A DNA stretch of 60,000 nucleotides from Polytrichum commune (taxonomy: Eukaryota; Streptophyta; Polytrichopsida; Polytrichales; Polytrichaceae). The stretch lies in contig OX485805.1 of the NCBI GenBank assembly GCA_950295325.1, positions 47,270,758 through 47,330,757 on the forward strand, read 5' to 3'. Below are positions 13,001 through 24,500 of the stretch, piece by piece (position 1 is the stretch's first letter; each line of letters starts with the position of its first letter). A program made the position numbers and the translations under genes. A model generated the notes under the pieces. The model did no database searches, was not told the origin of the DNA, and saw only the letters and a program-made list of their open reading frames with translations.

Positions 13001-14430
13001 AACCAGCACCCGACAGGTACATAAATGTCTCAGTTCCATCGAAACCCTAAAACAAGGAACTCGGGAATTGAAAGGAGAACCAGTCACAAGAAAGCACACA
13101 TATCGCCTAATTGCACCAACCTCTCACTTCTACAGGCCTACCGAACACATGAAATAGCCTACCTAACTGAAAGTGTTGCAGATTTTCATCTGTTTGGAAC
13201 TTCACGCACTTACAGATTCCTACACATCAACAACAATCTCTCCAAGCTCCAAATTTCAACTCAGCAACATTGGAAATGATACATAACCCTAGTGAAACTC
13301 TACTTCGAAGAAACACAATTAAGTCAACTCACACATTGTGTGTTTTGCCACACCACCCACAGAGGTTAACCAAACCTTTCAACCAGAAATCCATTGGAAA
13401 CTCTGTGCTTCTAACTATATGATGATTCCAAACTAGTTCGCAAATTACTGTAAATGCAGATCACAGTCCCCCTCCGGGATCGATTCTTTCGACAGCATCA
13501 TCTCCTCAATTCATATGCATTTGGCAACAAACGAAACACATGCGAATCTACTCCGAGACCATCATCCAAAAACAAGACACGTTGAAAATCCTTCACCAAT
13601 CCCTCCATCCACCATACCTCATCCAATTTCAAGCCCTTGCAATCCCCTACACCTCCGGCCTCCGAATGCTCATGTGAACAACAATCCCTTTACGTTACAA
13701 ACTCCCAATTCCTTGGAGCTCATTCATAACCCTAATGAAACTCTAAGTTCTGCTTCCCTCTCCCTCTCTCCCTCTCCCAAATTATGAGTCGACTGACATT
13801 GAACGATAAGTTAAAGGAGAGATCACGATGCAGTTCGGAAGGTAAATGTGTCTACAGTGGTTAGTTTTTGTTGTTTGCTATGATGATTCTCATCTTGGTT
13901 TCCAGAGTGAGGATTTTTCTTGGATTTGTGAATGTCATAAGAGATTTTAGGCCACAAATTAAGGGATTTTTTCAATCTGTCATGTTGTTGCGCCTGTGAT
14001 TTTCAAAGTCGAAAGTGTCGGAGCCATAACATGACTAGATACGGAGCTGTCGAAATGAATTCCCAAACTCCCAAATATGGACACAGGTCTGCTAAACAAC
14101 CAGAGAATTACCCAGGATTTACCTGTCTCTCAAATTTACGACAGATTCTGCCAAGACATTTAGTTCGAAGAAACGTGACTACGAATGCAGCACTCCTGTA
14201 ATCCTCCCGTAATCCTCTATTTGAAAGCTTACATGCGACATTCTCTTATAGCTACGGCTGATGAGGCGGAGTGTAAAACGATGTAGAGTTCCAGTACCTG
14301 ATCCCGCACTGCACCTCCGACATCGCAACCACCTGCGGATGATCGTTGAGTTGCCGTCCCGCGGCCTCGTCCACACACTCCCCGGCTGCGCCCGACGCTT
14401 GCAGAATCTCCTCCGCGACTGCGCCCACGT
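13001..14430. other. Interior of Harbinger-1 without recognisable genes
   Basis: Pyrimidine-rich, stop-dense sequence; the longest ORF (13515-13787, plus) is Ser/Pro/His-rich and resembles no family known to me. GC content rises near 14280-14680, where the subterminal end of the element begins. Confidence 0.4.
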
Positions 14431-15744
14431 CCCGCCATGTCCGCCCTACAGAACCGCTCTTGATTCCCAAAAGTGGCACGATTCACTGAATCGCAAGAGG
14501 ACGAGGCCCGGAATGTGGGCGCAGCAAGAGCAACGCTCACCCGCGAGGATAGTGAGTGGAGCCCGAAGTTTGAAGAGCCCTGGCAAGTTTGAAGAGCCCG
14601 GGCAAGAGGGGTGGGGCAAGTTTTTCTTCAAGGCCACGCTAAAGGGCTTGCCGAGTCCCTTTAGCGCGTATGGGTGGAGATGCTCTAAGGAGTGAAAGAG
14701 AGGCGACCGCGCCAGTGGTTGGGGATGTGAATTAGGACGTGGTTTGGGACCTAATGAAGGACGCTGAGTCATCATCGCCACCGTCAATAGATAGGCACCT
14801 CGCCATCACGCGAGGGTCGTCGGCTGCTCTGTCTTGTTGTCTTCTTCGTCTTCCTCCCTCGCACTCTTCTTCTGCACCATCTCCTGCTTCTTCCGTTACC
14901 AGATAGACAGGCACAGAAATCGCCGCCCCGCTCCCCTCTCACAATCCTAACAACCGGTGTTCCAGCTACCAGATCTTACTCTGCTTTGGGCGTCGGAATG
15001 CGTGGTGATCCGGGGCTTGCTTGCTTGGTGGATTTTTTGTTTGGGTTGGAGGAGGATTTGTGTATTGGGTTTATAGGAGACTGACTGCAGCTAGGAGCAG
15101 TATTGGGCCGACGGACGCAGGTTATGTTGAGGAGGAGCAGGAGGTTGAAAGAGTGAGGAGGGTGGATTTGCTCTGGATGGTTTGTAACCACAGGAAGAAT
15201 TAAGTTGCGGGGATCATCGTCATGGGTGGGTTGCGGATTTGTCGGGAGGAGTGGTGGGGGATTGACGTTCGTATCACAGGTGTGTTTGGTGTTCAGTTAT
15301 TTGTTCACTAGGTTTCTGTGGCGCAGTGGTTTTCATTGCCTTCGTGGATGTTATGGATGTGATTTCTAAACCTCTATATCGGGTGATGGTTTTGTCTATG
15401 TGCTGGTTGCCTTCGGGGTGCATAAATGATTTCACCCTGGATTATATTGGAAGTTGGAGATGACCAATTCCATAGCATACCAACCATTCATTCAAGACAC
15501 AACAATATGGGGGTTTTGTGAACTTGTAGTACGCCACCATCTTCGTCATGCTGGCGAGGCTGTGCGGTTCCAGAATCTTTAGCGCCCCTAGTATACTGGC
15601 CAAAGGCAACTTGCCGAGGTTTCTAGTTCGCTATAGTAGTTGCTCTGGTATTTGTGAGGTCGTCTTTCTCAACGTTTGTGTGTATCCTCTCTCGCACAAC
15701 TCGAGCTCCTGAACGCATCTTCAAAACTTTTCACTAATTCCAGT

Positions 15745-15900
15745 ATGAAACTCTGGACGAAATCCTTAGCCCTTTTGGGCATTGTGATTTTGTGCAAAGT
15801 GACTTCGCAGTCCGATGAATTTGATCGATTTCACCTAAACTACGTGAGCGATTGGGATTTCAAAGGTGGGTTAATCTCTAATTCTTCGCAACCCAAGTAA
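15745..15900 (+). CDS. Possible first exon of a small secreted protein
   Basis: From the ATG at 15745 the frame reads MKLWTKSLALLGIVILCKVT then SQSDEFDRFHLNYVSDW. A short basic start, a run of hydrophobic residues and a polar stretch make a good signal-peptide profile. A donor-like AAAG/GTGGGT at about 15865 could end an exon, but no matching second exon was identified. An upstream in-frame extension to 15676 is possible. I do not recognise a family; it may be a chance ORF. Confidence 0.2.
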   Translation: MKLWTKSLALLGIVILCKVTSQSDEFDRFHLNYVSDWDFKGGLISNSSQPK

Positions 15901-17180
15901 CTTGTAGATGCATCTTTCAAAACTGGACACTATCTATAATACCATTTGTAGACCAATATCCTCACCACTTTTGTGCATTATGAATTTGATTAACTCCACC
16001 TAAACTGCATAAGCGATCATAATTGAAGTTCTATATTCTTGGATTGACGTCTTGGATTTGAACTAGCCCTTCAACTGAAGAGCTGAAATTTGAGAGCCCT
16101 TCAAAATGAAGCTCATATGAGGGCTTCACTCTTAAACACTGCTAACAACGCTCCCGTCTCGTTTGTGCTTCCAATTGACCCCCACGGTGCCCGATATGGT
16201 CCACTGTGCACGATATGGTGACGCTTCCAAGTGGTGGCTGCCTTGTCAGGCCTTTTTGTGGTCAGGCTCCCTTGGTTCTCTCCTTGGAGAATGTGCTTTC
16301 TGATGATTTCTGAGAGTGAGTGAAGTGTCTTTGTCTTTGTCTCCGCCCTTGCTTGAAAAGGCTGCTCGAGAGCAACTTCTATTTGATCGCTTGGCTCTTC
16401 TTTTGCTGTTGTTGTGGCGGGGTGTTTGACGTGCCCTGCTTGCGTTGGATTTTAGTATACTTCTCATGCTTTGTTTGTAATGGAGTTCCTGCGAGGCACT
16501 CAGATGGAATTCTAGCTTAGAGCAAGTACTTTGCCAGTGGCGAGCGTTGTTATGTATTGCAATGCTGGAGCTTCGACCAGTTCCCGCACCGCGGCGGCGA
16601 GGACGAGTACTTGCTGAAGCTATTTTATTTTGTAGGAACTACGGATTTGGCGGAGTGCACACGTTGGATTGCAGTTCGTGCACATTTGTGTGAAGATGTC
16701 TTGGTTGCCTAAGATTTCTTGCAAGCATTGCATAAAGAACTTGACAATGTTCTCCGTAGCTAATGAATGATGCTATGTTGTGCTAATGTAGTGTGTAGGT
16801 CTCATTTCTAGTCGTAGCAATGTGGCAACCCTAGTACTAGAAAATAAGTGTGAACATGTTGCGATGGATAAGTCCGGATCAGAGAGCCTAAGAAAGGGGA
16901 GTTCGCAGATCTTTAGTGGTGCTATACTTATTGCCCCATATTCAACTCTCCAAGGCCATTGAGTCCAATATAAGTGACATTAAGGCGTTGACTTTAAAGA
17001 CTTTCGCTGTGCAAGTCGGAGAACCAAACAATTCTTCTACTCTAGATGGAGTCCAGATGGAGGAACATAAAGAAAGTTAGGATTTTTGCAATAGTCGTAG
17101 AAGTAGTAGGACATTCATAAGGCCTTTCAATTCTGTGGGTATCGAATACAATCTGATTCACTGGAAATGTGTCTAGCAGG

Positions 17181-17261
17181 ATGTTGAGCACGAGAACATG
17201 TAGGCATGTTGCTCAATGTTGAGCACGAGAACATGTAGGCATGTTGCTCAATGTTGAGCAC
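17181..17261. repeat. 35-base tandem duplication
   Basis: ATGTTGAGCACGAGAACATG plus a 15-base tail ending in GCTCA occurs twice in perfect tandem (17181-17215, 17216-17250), followed by the start of a third unit. Confidence 0.9.
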
Positions 17262-18264
17262 ACACACGATACACTAGATGTAACACCTAATTTAATAGTT
17301 GGATATTCGACAACATTTGAGAAAACGTGTTTGTTTTGTACTGATTCAAGGTCTTGTCTATGCAACCAACATCGATGATTTTGTATGTTTTAAGTGCAAC
17401 TTGATTATTGGTGCAGTCTATGGTGATGAAGTTGGGACGTACTTGAAGGTTTCAAAACGCTGAGTTGTTGTACATGGTGATGTTGCATCATTTGTGTGAA
17501 ATTGGCAATCTGTTGAAGTTTGATTCCTTCTATTGAGAGCATTAGAGTGGGCGGTTCAATTAAGGTGGTTAGATGAGGTTCATTATGGTGCAAGGGATGC
17601 GGATTGGGTTTAATTAGATCCCAATTATTGCCAAGCCTCACACAATAGGTTCAGCTTACATGTTAGGCTGGTAGAGCTTTATGTTGCACCAAGTTATAGC
17701 TTTGCTTGTGGCGATCGAGTACTAGATGTCCCTAGTTTCGTTGGCCTCATCATTCGTGTAAGCTCCTACTTCCTTTCACATTATTTTGGCATTTTGTATA
17801 AGGTTGAATTTCGTATGACAACATAGGTGGAAGTCGAGAAGGAGTAAATGTTTTGTGTCATTGTCTTTTACTCGATGGAGATCCTTTGGATTGTCGTTGT
17901 TTTTGAAGTGACGAAGGTTTTTTTGACTCTCTTATCTTTTATCTTCTCATGTACTTTAGTCTTTTCTATCCTGCTTTGTTTCAAGGACGTGTTCTCCTTT
18001 TTCCAACAGCATGTTGTTCTGCAAAAGGGAAACTTTTTGTCTATCTTTTGATGTGGTTTCCAACCAAAAGCTTGCAGCCAATATCTCTTGTTTTAGACAA
18101 TGTCTAAGAACTTAACCATTGAGGTAATCATGTATTATGAATTCAAGAGATTTTTAGAGATGGTTGAAATTTTAGCATTTGGATACCGATTTAAGTGGTA
18201 CCCATCATTGTTGAGGGGGCAATCATACACATGGGAAGTTCATGTATATTCTATAGTATGAAAC

Positions 18265-18715
18265 TTGAAGGAATTCATAAACATCTACTTAAAAAATTGT
18301 AGAGCATCAAGATCATGGACATCTTTATCAATATTGCATGAATGCAACCAATTGGTCGAACTACAACATGATAAGCTATTGTTCTTGTTTGTAGGAATTA
18401 ACACGAGTCTAAGAGGTAGACTACAAACAAAATTGTTTTGTCTACAATTGGATAAACCTAGTTTTATGTGTCGATTTAGCAAGTAAACAGTTTTGGGGAT
18501 GAATATAGTTGTCATGAATGAAGTTCACTAATTTAACAAAACTTTTGGTTAATGTCTACATCGTGTGATGTTTGCAAATTTTGAACAATGCCCAGTTTGT
18601 ATTAGTTATGAATGTTGTCTGAATGCAATGTAATGGTTGATGAACAACATGATAAGTTATAGTTCTTCTTGTAGGATTCAACACTAGTCTTAGAGATGGA
18701 CTACGAGCTAAACTA
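18265..18715 (+). repeat. Duplicated block with a possible retroelement-like ORF
   Basis: A segment of about 90 bases around 18355-18440 (ACAACATGATAAGCTATTGT...) is repeated with divergence at 18632-18715. The first copy lies in an ORF (18265-18486) whose text ELQHDKLLFLFVGINTSLRG loosely recalls the gag turn of copia elements (LLxFLxGLNxSL). The resemblance is weak and the second copy is closed by stops. Confidence 0.25.
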
Positions 18716-21395
18716 CCAAGTTTGTATTGGTTCGAAACAACCAGTCCTAGTCTTGACCATGCACAATTTTGGAGATTGAAAATTTGGAAGTTTTAAATAG
18801 AGGGGGACAAGTTTATCAAGTATGGGATTGGCAGTATTGATCACTTGTGTACATTACCTTCACTGAGTTCGGTAGTGTATAGTGAAGTAGGCGTTAGGTT
18901 AGACATGTACACAAAATTTGAACTATAATTCTTTCTGACTACACACCAATATTGCTAACAATTTGACCAAATTAGAAAATCTAGAAAGTAGCTCCATCTC
19001 ATAGACATGTGGATCCCTTGTACAAAATATGACACATATGTGTCGAAATCCTCATGTGGTGTCTTGAGCAATTCTACTTTCGTTATGTTTGTGGAGCTTC
19101 TTGTTTTTTGCTTCCATGCATGACCTTTCCTTTCGGATGTTTGATCAATTAGCATTTGCAACATTGGTATCTATATTTCATCTCCACATCAAGCGTCCAA
19201 CGTCTCCAAAAGTTCATGCGTCACCTTGAAGAATTTACATTTTGACACCAAAGTGCCTATTTTGTTCGGCACCTATGTTTTTAGAGTAATACTTAGCCTA
19301 GAATGCAAGGATTTTCAACTATTTTAATTTGAAAGTCTATGTTACTTGCATGTGTTTTGTGTAGAAGAATAGAGAGTGTAGAAGTTGTGCACTTGATTTC
19401 ACGAAGTTGCCAAGCAACACCAAAGAATTACAATCATGTCTTGCATTTTGCTAGACCAAGCACCTCTAATTGATGTTCTTGAGAAATTTACAACATGAAA
19501 TTCCAACAACTTTTGAATGAGCAGCAACATTCCTCTGAGTGGGTAGCTTATGACATTTGGCAGTGAGTATATTAAAAAACAACAATTTGTCTTGTTGAAC
19601 ATAAACAACATCGTACTTTGCTACGAGGATTTAAAGAATGATATGTTTATGAACATGTTGCAACTTTTACGCTTGCATTCAATTGAGTTGGTGAGGCTCC
19701 GGACAATCAATCTTATTTTCAAGTTAGGAGGAACATGGGGTTGTAGTGACTTCCTAGAATATGATAAGAAGTTGAGCAAAGACTTCGCATATGATGAATA
19801 GAGAAAACAAAATATGAGATTGTGCAAATTTCCTAAATTCTTTGACTCTTATTACAACATGTCAAATATACTAGTGGCCATGTGTGCTAATTGCGATTTT
19901 TGCGTTGGCAGTGTGTTTAGTCTCACATTGAGCTATGCTAACGTGGAGCCAAGACTAATTATTGTTGAGGAAAATATTCAAGACTACTTCAAGGTGAGCC
20001 TACAACTACTTTCATGTTGTATGTTCAAGTAGTTGGCATGTGTGTTTTGTCATATGGAAGTATGTGAACTGAATTATCTATTATATTCCCAAAACAAGTC
20101 CCAGTGACATATGTATTTGGTCGGCGACAAAATGTCGCAAAGGATGGTCACATTTGGAACCTTGTAGTGTGGACGACAAGAGTCATTCATGTATCGAGTT
20201 TTGTGATCCACAAATCGCATATGTCTTACATTACTCTCCAACAATCATTTCTTACATCCTCAATGTGAGGATGTTGGGGCTACAGTCACAAATATTCAAT
20301 TTATACGGACTATAACCTTCTTCTCCCATTTATAAAAGTTATGTCCAATAAAGACAATAGGGTGTCTAGCTCATATGATTTAGAAGCATAACATAGTTAT
20401 GGACACAATGCAAAAATAAGTTCATAAGCTCTAAAATAACATAGGATTATGATTATAAGAGGCAAGGACTTTATATATGATACATAAGTATAGGATGGTT
20501 GGTGCTTGGGATGCATTAGTATTGGTTGATGAATCGTATGGGACTCACTCAGTAAGGCTTATGGAAAATGTTTATACACCCCCTACTTTGCAAGCTTTCT
20601 GGCTACTCCACAATGAAAACCAATGAATTTCGATGATTTTTTGTGCATAACATTGTCCTTTTAATTGAATGTTTGGATTAATATTCTTTGAAGTGTCTAG
20701 GACAGGAAGTAATGTTTTCCATTTCTATTGTACTTGACGTATTATTGCACCAAAAAACACAAACAAATGTACCCAAATTCATTAGGCTAAGCCGCACGTA
20801 TAGCAAAGTGTCCACATATAACGTCGATGGAACTCTATACTACATCAATTGTGATAAGAATCAATGATGCAATCAATATTGAATTCAACCTATATGGCTT
20901 ATTGTTTGTTTTAGGATTTTTTTTTGCATTTTGGGCTTGCAGAATACTTGAGTTGTGTAACTTGACCATGGTAGATGAGAGTAGGATCTAAGGTTCTTGC
21001 TCTTTACACCATGCTTTATCGCTTGTATGCAGAGGCTTGTCTCGCTCATTAGATTTCCTACGCTTGTCATCAATAATGATTAGTGATGCATACAATGAGT
21101 TTTTGATTTGCATGGGAACTCCCAAAAAAATACTTCCCCAACCAATATAAATGAATTGACACAAGAACATGTGGCCATGTTATTTATGTTAGGAGAATAG
21201 GAAGGAAGGGAGATTCCATTATGAACACAATTAGATGAGGAGTACAATTGAAACATGCTCATTTGAAGGCTTCTTTTGTGTTGGCCCACTCTCCATGTCT
21301 TTTTGAAATTTTAGGGTTTTACCTAGAGCAAGAATTCTCGATTAGAATGAATTTTGCTACTGTGATTTGTAGAGGTGGTTAGAATAATTTGTATG

Positions 21396-21510
21396 TATTG
21401 AGTAAAATACGTTTTGAGTAAAATACGTTTTGTGTACAAATTACGTTTTACTCACAATTACGTAAAATACGTTTTGTGTACGTAATTTGTACGTTTTGTG
21501 TATGCTTACA
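21396..21510. repeat. Cluster of TACGTTTTG/ACGTAA motifs upstream of the NLR gene
   Basis: Within about 110 bases the word TACGTTTTG or TACGTTTTA occurs at least five times, with the inverse ACGTAA between copies (AAAATACGTTTTGAGTAAAA, AATTACGTTTTACTCACAAT). The block ends 58 bases before the ATG of the receptor gene, inside its presumed promoter or leader. It may be only a local repeat expansion. Confidence 0.5.
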
Positions 21511-21567
21511 AAAGTCATAGAATGAGATGTTGGCAGAATTGATGTAAAATGCAGGTTTTATTCCGTC

Positions 21568-24500
21568 ATGGCTGTTGAACTTGGGCAATTCTTGTTGAAG
21601 AAAATTTCAATGCTCTGGCGGTTCATCATCACTTGCTTCATATATTTCTTGACATTTGTTCACAAAAAGAAATCGCATGGATGTGAGCTTTCGGATTTTT
21701 TGCAATGCGAATGGATAGAGGAAGAAATGAGCAAAATGCAAACTATAGTCCGACGAGATGATGTGTTGAATAAGCAACAATGCACAAATCTTGTCGACAA
21801 GCTTCCTACAACCGTGCATGATATTATTGAGATGATCATATCCATGAAGCAATCCTTCGAAGTAAGCATTGTGGTGATGGAGTTGCGTCGTATCATACAA
21901 AAAGGGGCAGCATTGGTGAATGAATGTGGGAGTGGAGATTGGTGTCATGCAGCTCTTTTCCAATTAGACAACAAAGAGGCCTTTCGGGAACTCGTGTTTG
22001 ATTTGAAGTGTTGTTGGGAGGTGGTGCACGAGAGATACTCGACAAACCATCCAAATCCACAAAATCGCACAATGTGTAAGGATTTGAATGTGGCTACTTT
22101 AAAGGAAGTTGAAGGCAATGAACAAGACTTGCAAAAGAAACTTGAAGGTGTGCTCGAGGACTCCAAAGAACACATATTAGCAAAGCATTTGTTGAAGAGA
22201 TTGAAATGTGACTTGCAACAAGTGAGAGGTGGAGAATTGGATGCTTTGGAAATACCTAAAGACTTTCCAAAACCTACGCTTGTGAAACAAGTGGGTGTTG
22301 GTGCATCCGGATCAGTGTACGAATCAATATGGTTGGGATTACCAAGTGCAACAAAAACGTTGGCGGTTCCAAACGATTGTTCTGGTTTTCGCAAAGAAGT
22401 TGGGATCTTGGCAGGCTTGAGCCACCCAAACCTCATCAAATATTTTTGTTGTGGAATAGAGGAAGAACAAAATGAGTTACACTTGGTGATGGAGTTGATG
22501 AACATGAGTTTGACAAAAATGTTGGAGAAGTGCAATAAGAGACTCTTACCATACGTTGTAGCAATTGATGTTATGCTTCAAATTGGAAGCGGCATGTGGT
22601 ATCTTCATGACATGCATGTCGCCCATCTCGACTTAAAGCCAGACAATGTGCTTTTAAGCTCCATGACCATTGATGGAGCAAATGATACAAGTCCTTACCA
22701 GTGCAATGTCAAATTGATCGATTATGGCACTTCCAAATTGGAAGTTCAAAGCAAACCGCAAACACGAAAGGTTGAATATATTGTTGGTACACCAAGGTAT
22801 ATGGCTCCTGAGCAAATGGACAAAAACCTAGCTTGTATGGCATGCCCTTTCCAAGCGGATGTATGGTCTTTTGCTATGACATGTTCAGAGATTTTTTCAT
22901 TGAAGGTACCATTTCATCGCACACATAGTATGAAAGAAATTCTTCAAAAAATAAAGAAGGGTGAAAGGCCGAAGCTACCTATCAATTGTGGGGAGCTTAC
23001 CAAATTGATAGAGGAATGTTGGAGGGAAGATCCCTTACAAAGGCCAACATTCTCCGATATTTGCAAGAGACTTGTAGGCTTGAAGAAAATGTTCATGAAA
23101 GGAACCTCTTTGAATGATATGGTTCCGCAATTTTATGGAGTTAGGAGCCTTTTCCAAAAGATGTCAACAACACTGAAAGGTTGCCAAGAAGAAACAAATC
23201 ATGATAGCGAGAAGGTAAATGCCACTTCCATTACAATGTGCTTGCTATTAAAGTTATTCTCAATTCATCAATTGCTTTGATTAATTATTGTGGAAGTTTG
23301 AAGTTGAACATGCATTTTTGGTGGTAAGGTATAATAGTGTTTATTGACATATTTATGTGTTGTACATATAGGTGTGTGATGGAACATTGTTGAATGATCC
23401 AACGGTGGTTAGTCTCGAGAACAACCTTGCAAGAGTGAAAGATCACCTCAAAGAAGTGAATACCTTGGGTATTGTCGGCATGGGTGGAATAGGGAAGACC
23501 ACATTGGCAAAGGCCATATTTGATGATATGAAGTCCACATACGATGCGTCATGCTTTATGGGGCAGTTGAAAAGTAGGAGTTTGCTTGATATCCTATGTG
23601 AAATTTTATCAAAATTTCGCGTGCACATAGAAGCTAGGGATTTAGTGCATGTGCACAAGTCGATGAAAGAATTGTTGGACAAAAAGAAGGTCCTTTTGAT
23701 CTTGGACGATGTTAAGGATGAAGTTCAAGTGGATGACATTATACCAACGGTCATCTTAGATCGGAGCAAGGGGACCACACTTATTATAACAACGCGTAAT
23801 TGGGGTGCAATTAGAAATCGTGTGGGAGCTAGTGGTAGAAGATTTGATGTGAGCAAGTTAGATGATGATGCGGCAAAAACTCTCTTCAACATTCATTGTT
23901 GTTGGGAAACATCTCATTTATCACCACAATTTAATGATATACTCGACATAATTGTGGAAGCTTGCAAGGGCTTGCCTTTGAGTTTGAAAGTTATGGGGGC
24001 ATACTTACGTGGAAAAGAAAAGTTGCGAAGTTGGGAACGCGCATTGCAAAGGATGAAAAGGGGAAGAAATTTGGACGGGGAGGATGATGAGATATGGAAT
24101 ACCTTGAGAGTAAGCTTCGATGATGGTTTAACTCAAGAAGAAGAAAAAATGTTTTTGGACATAGCTTGCTTATTCGATGGAGATGTGCATCTTAGTGGCA
24201 TGTCAAAAGAAAGAGCCTTACGCATGTGGACCGATAACAACGTCCCTCCAATTTCCGCATTGGAGAATTTGGTCCATCGGGCATTGGTAACCATAGAAAT
24301 TGATGATAATGGTGATGAAATTTTGCAAATGCACGACCACTTGCGTGCCATGGGACAAATGATTGCTGAGAAAGAATGTGCGGGTACTCAAATTTGGAAC
24401 GAAAACGGACTAACAAGCTGCTCGGTATGTTATTGACATTGGCTATTTTGAGACATTGTCTTATGTATTATAATTGCAAATGATTTCTTAAAAAAATCGG

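Larger units (their letters stand above)
4433..14685. mobile_element. Harbinger-1: 10.25-kb PIF/Harbinger DNA transposon
   Basis: The ends are inverted copies of GAGCATCTCCACCC. The left is preceded by TTA (4430-4432) and the right followed by TAA (14686-14688), so the 3-base target duplication is not perfect. Inside are the two genes typical of PIF/Harbinger elements: a DDE transposase (5511-6802, plus) and a Myb/SANT-like ORF1 (10504-9259, minus), facing each other. The two ends differ in subterminal sequence, and both end types recur in the deletion derivative at 50721-51623, which confirms that they belong to one family. Both genes are broken, so the copy is not autonomous now. The region 10.9-13.0 kb is a later nested insertion. 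Confidence 0.75.
14686..21395. other. AT-rich intergenic region with weak, unassigned ORFs
   Basis: No recognised gene. A small open frame around 16895-17080 (plus) contains LSKAIESNISDIKALTLK and ends at a stop near 17080; it has coding-like composition but no family I recognise. Unassigned plus-strand frames lie at 19550-19801 and 19814-20032. The rest is stop-dense and T-rich. Confidence 0.4.

Noticed and set aside
14261-14695. Overlapping ORFs on both strands at the right end of Harbinger-1
   Set aside because: This is the GC-rich subterminal end, also found in the noncoding derivative at 50721-51623; no coding conservation.
21945-22535. 196-codon minus-strand ORF inside the kinase exon
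   Set aside because: It lies antisense to an unmistakable kinase domain and has no start context or homology.
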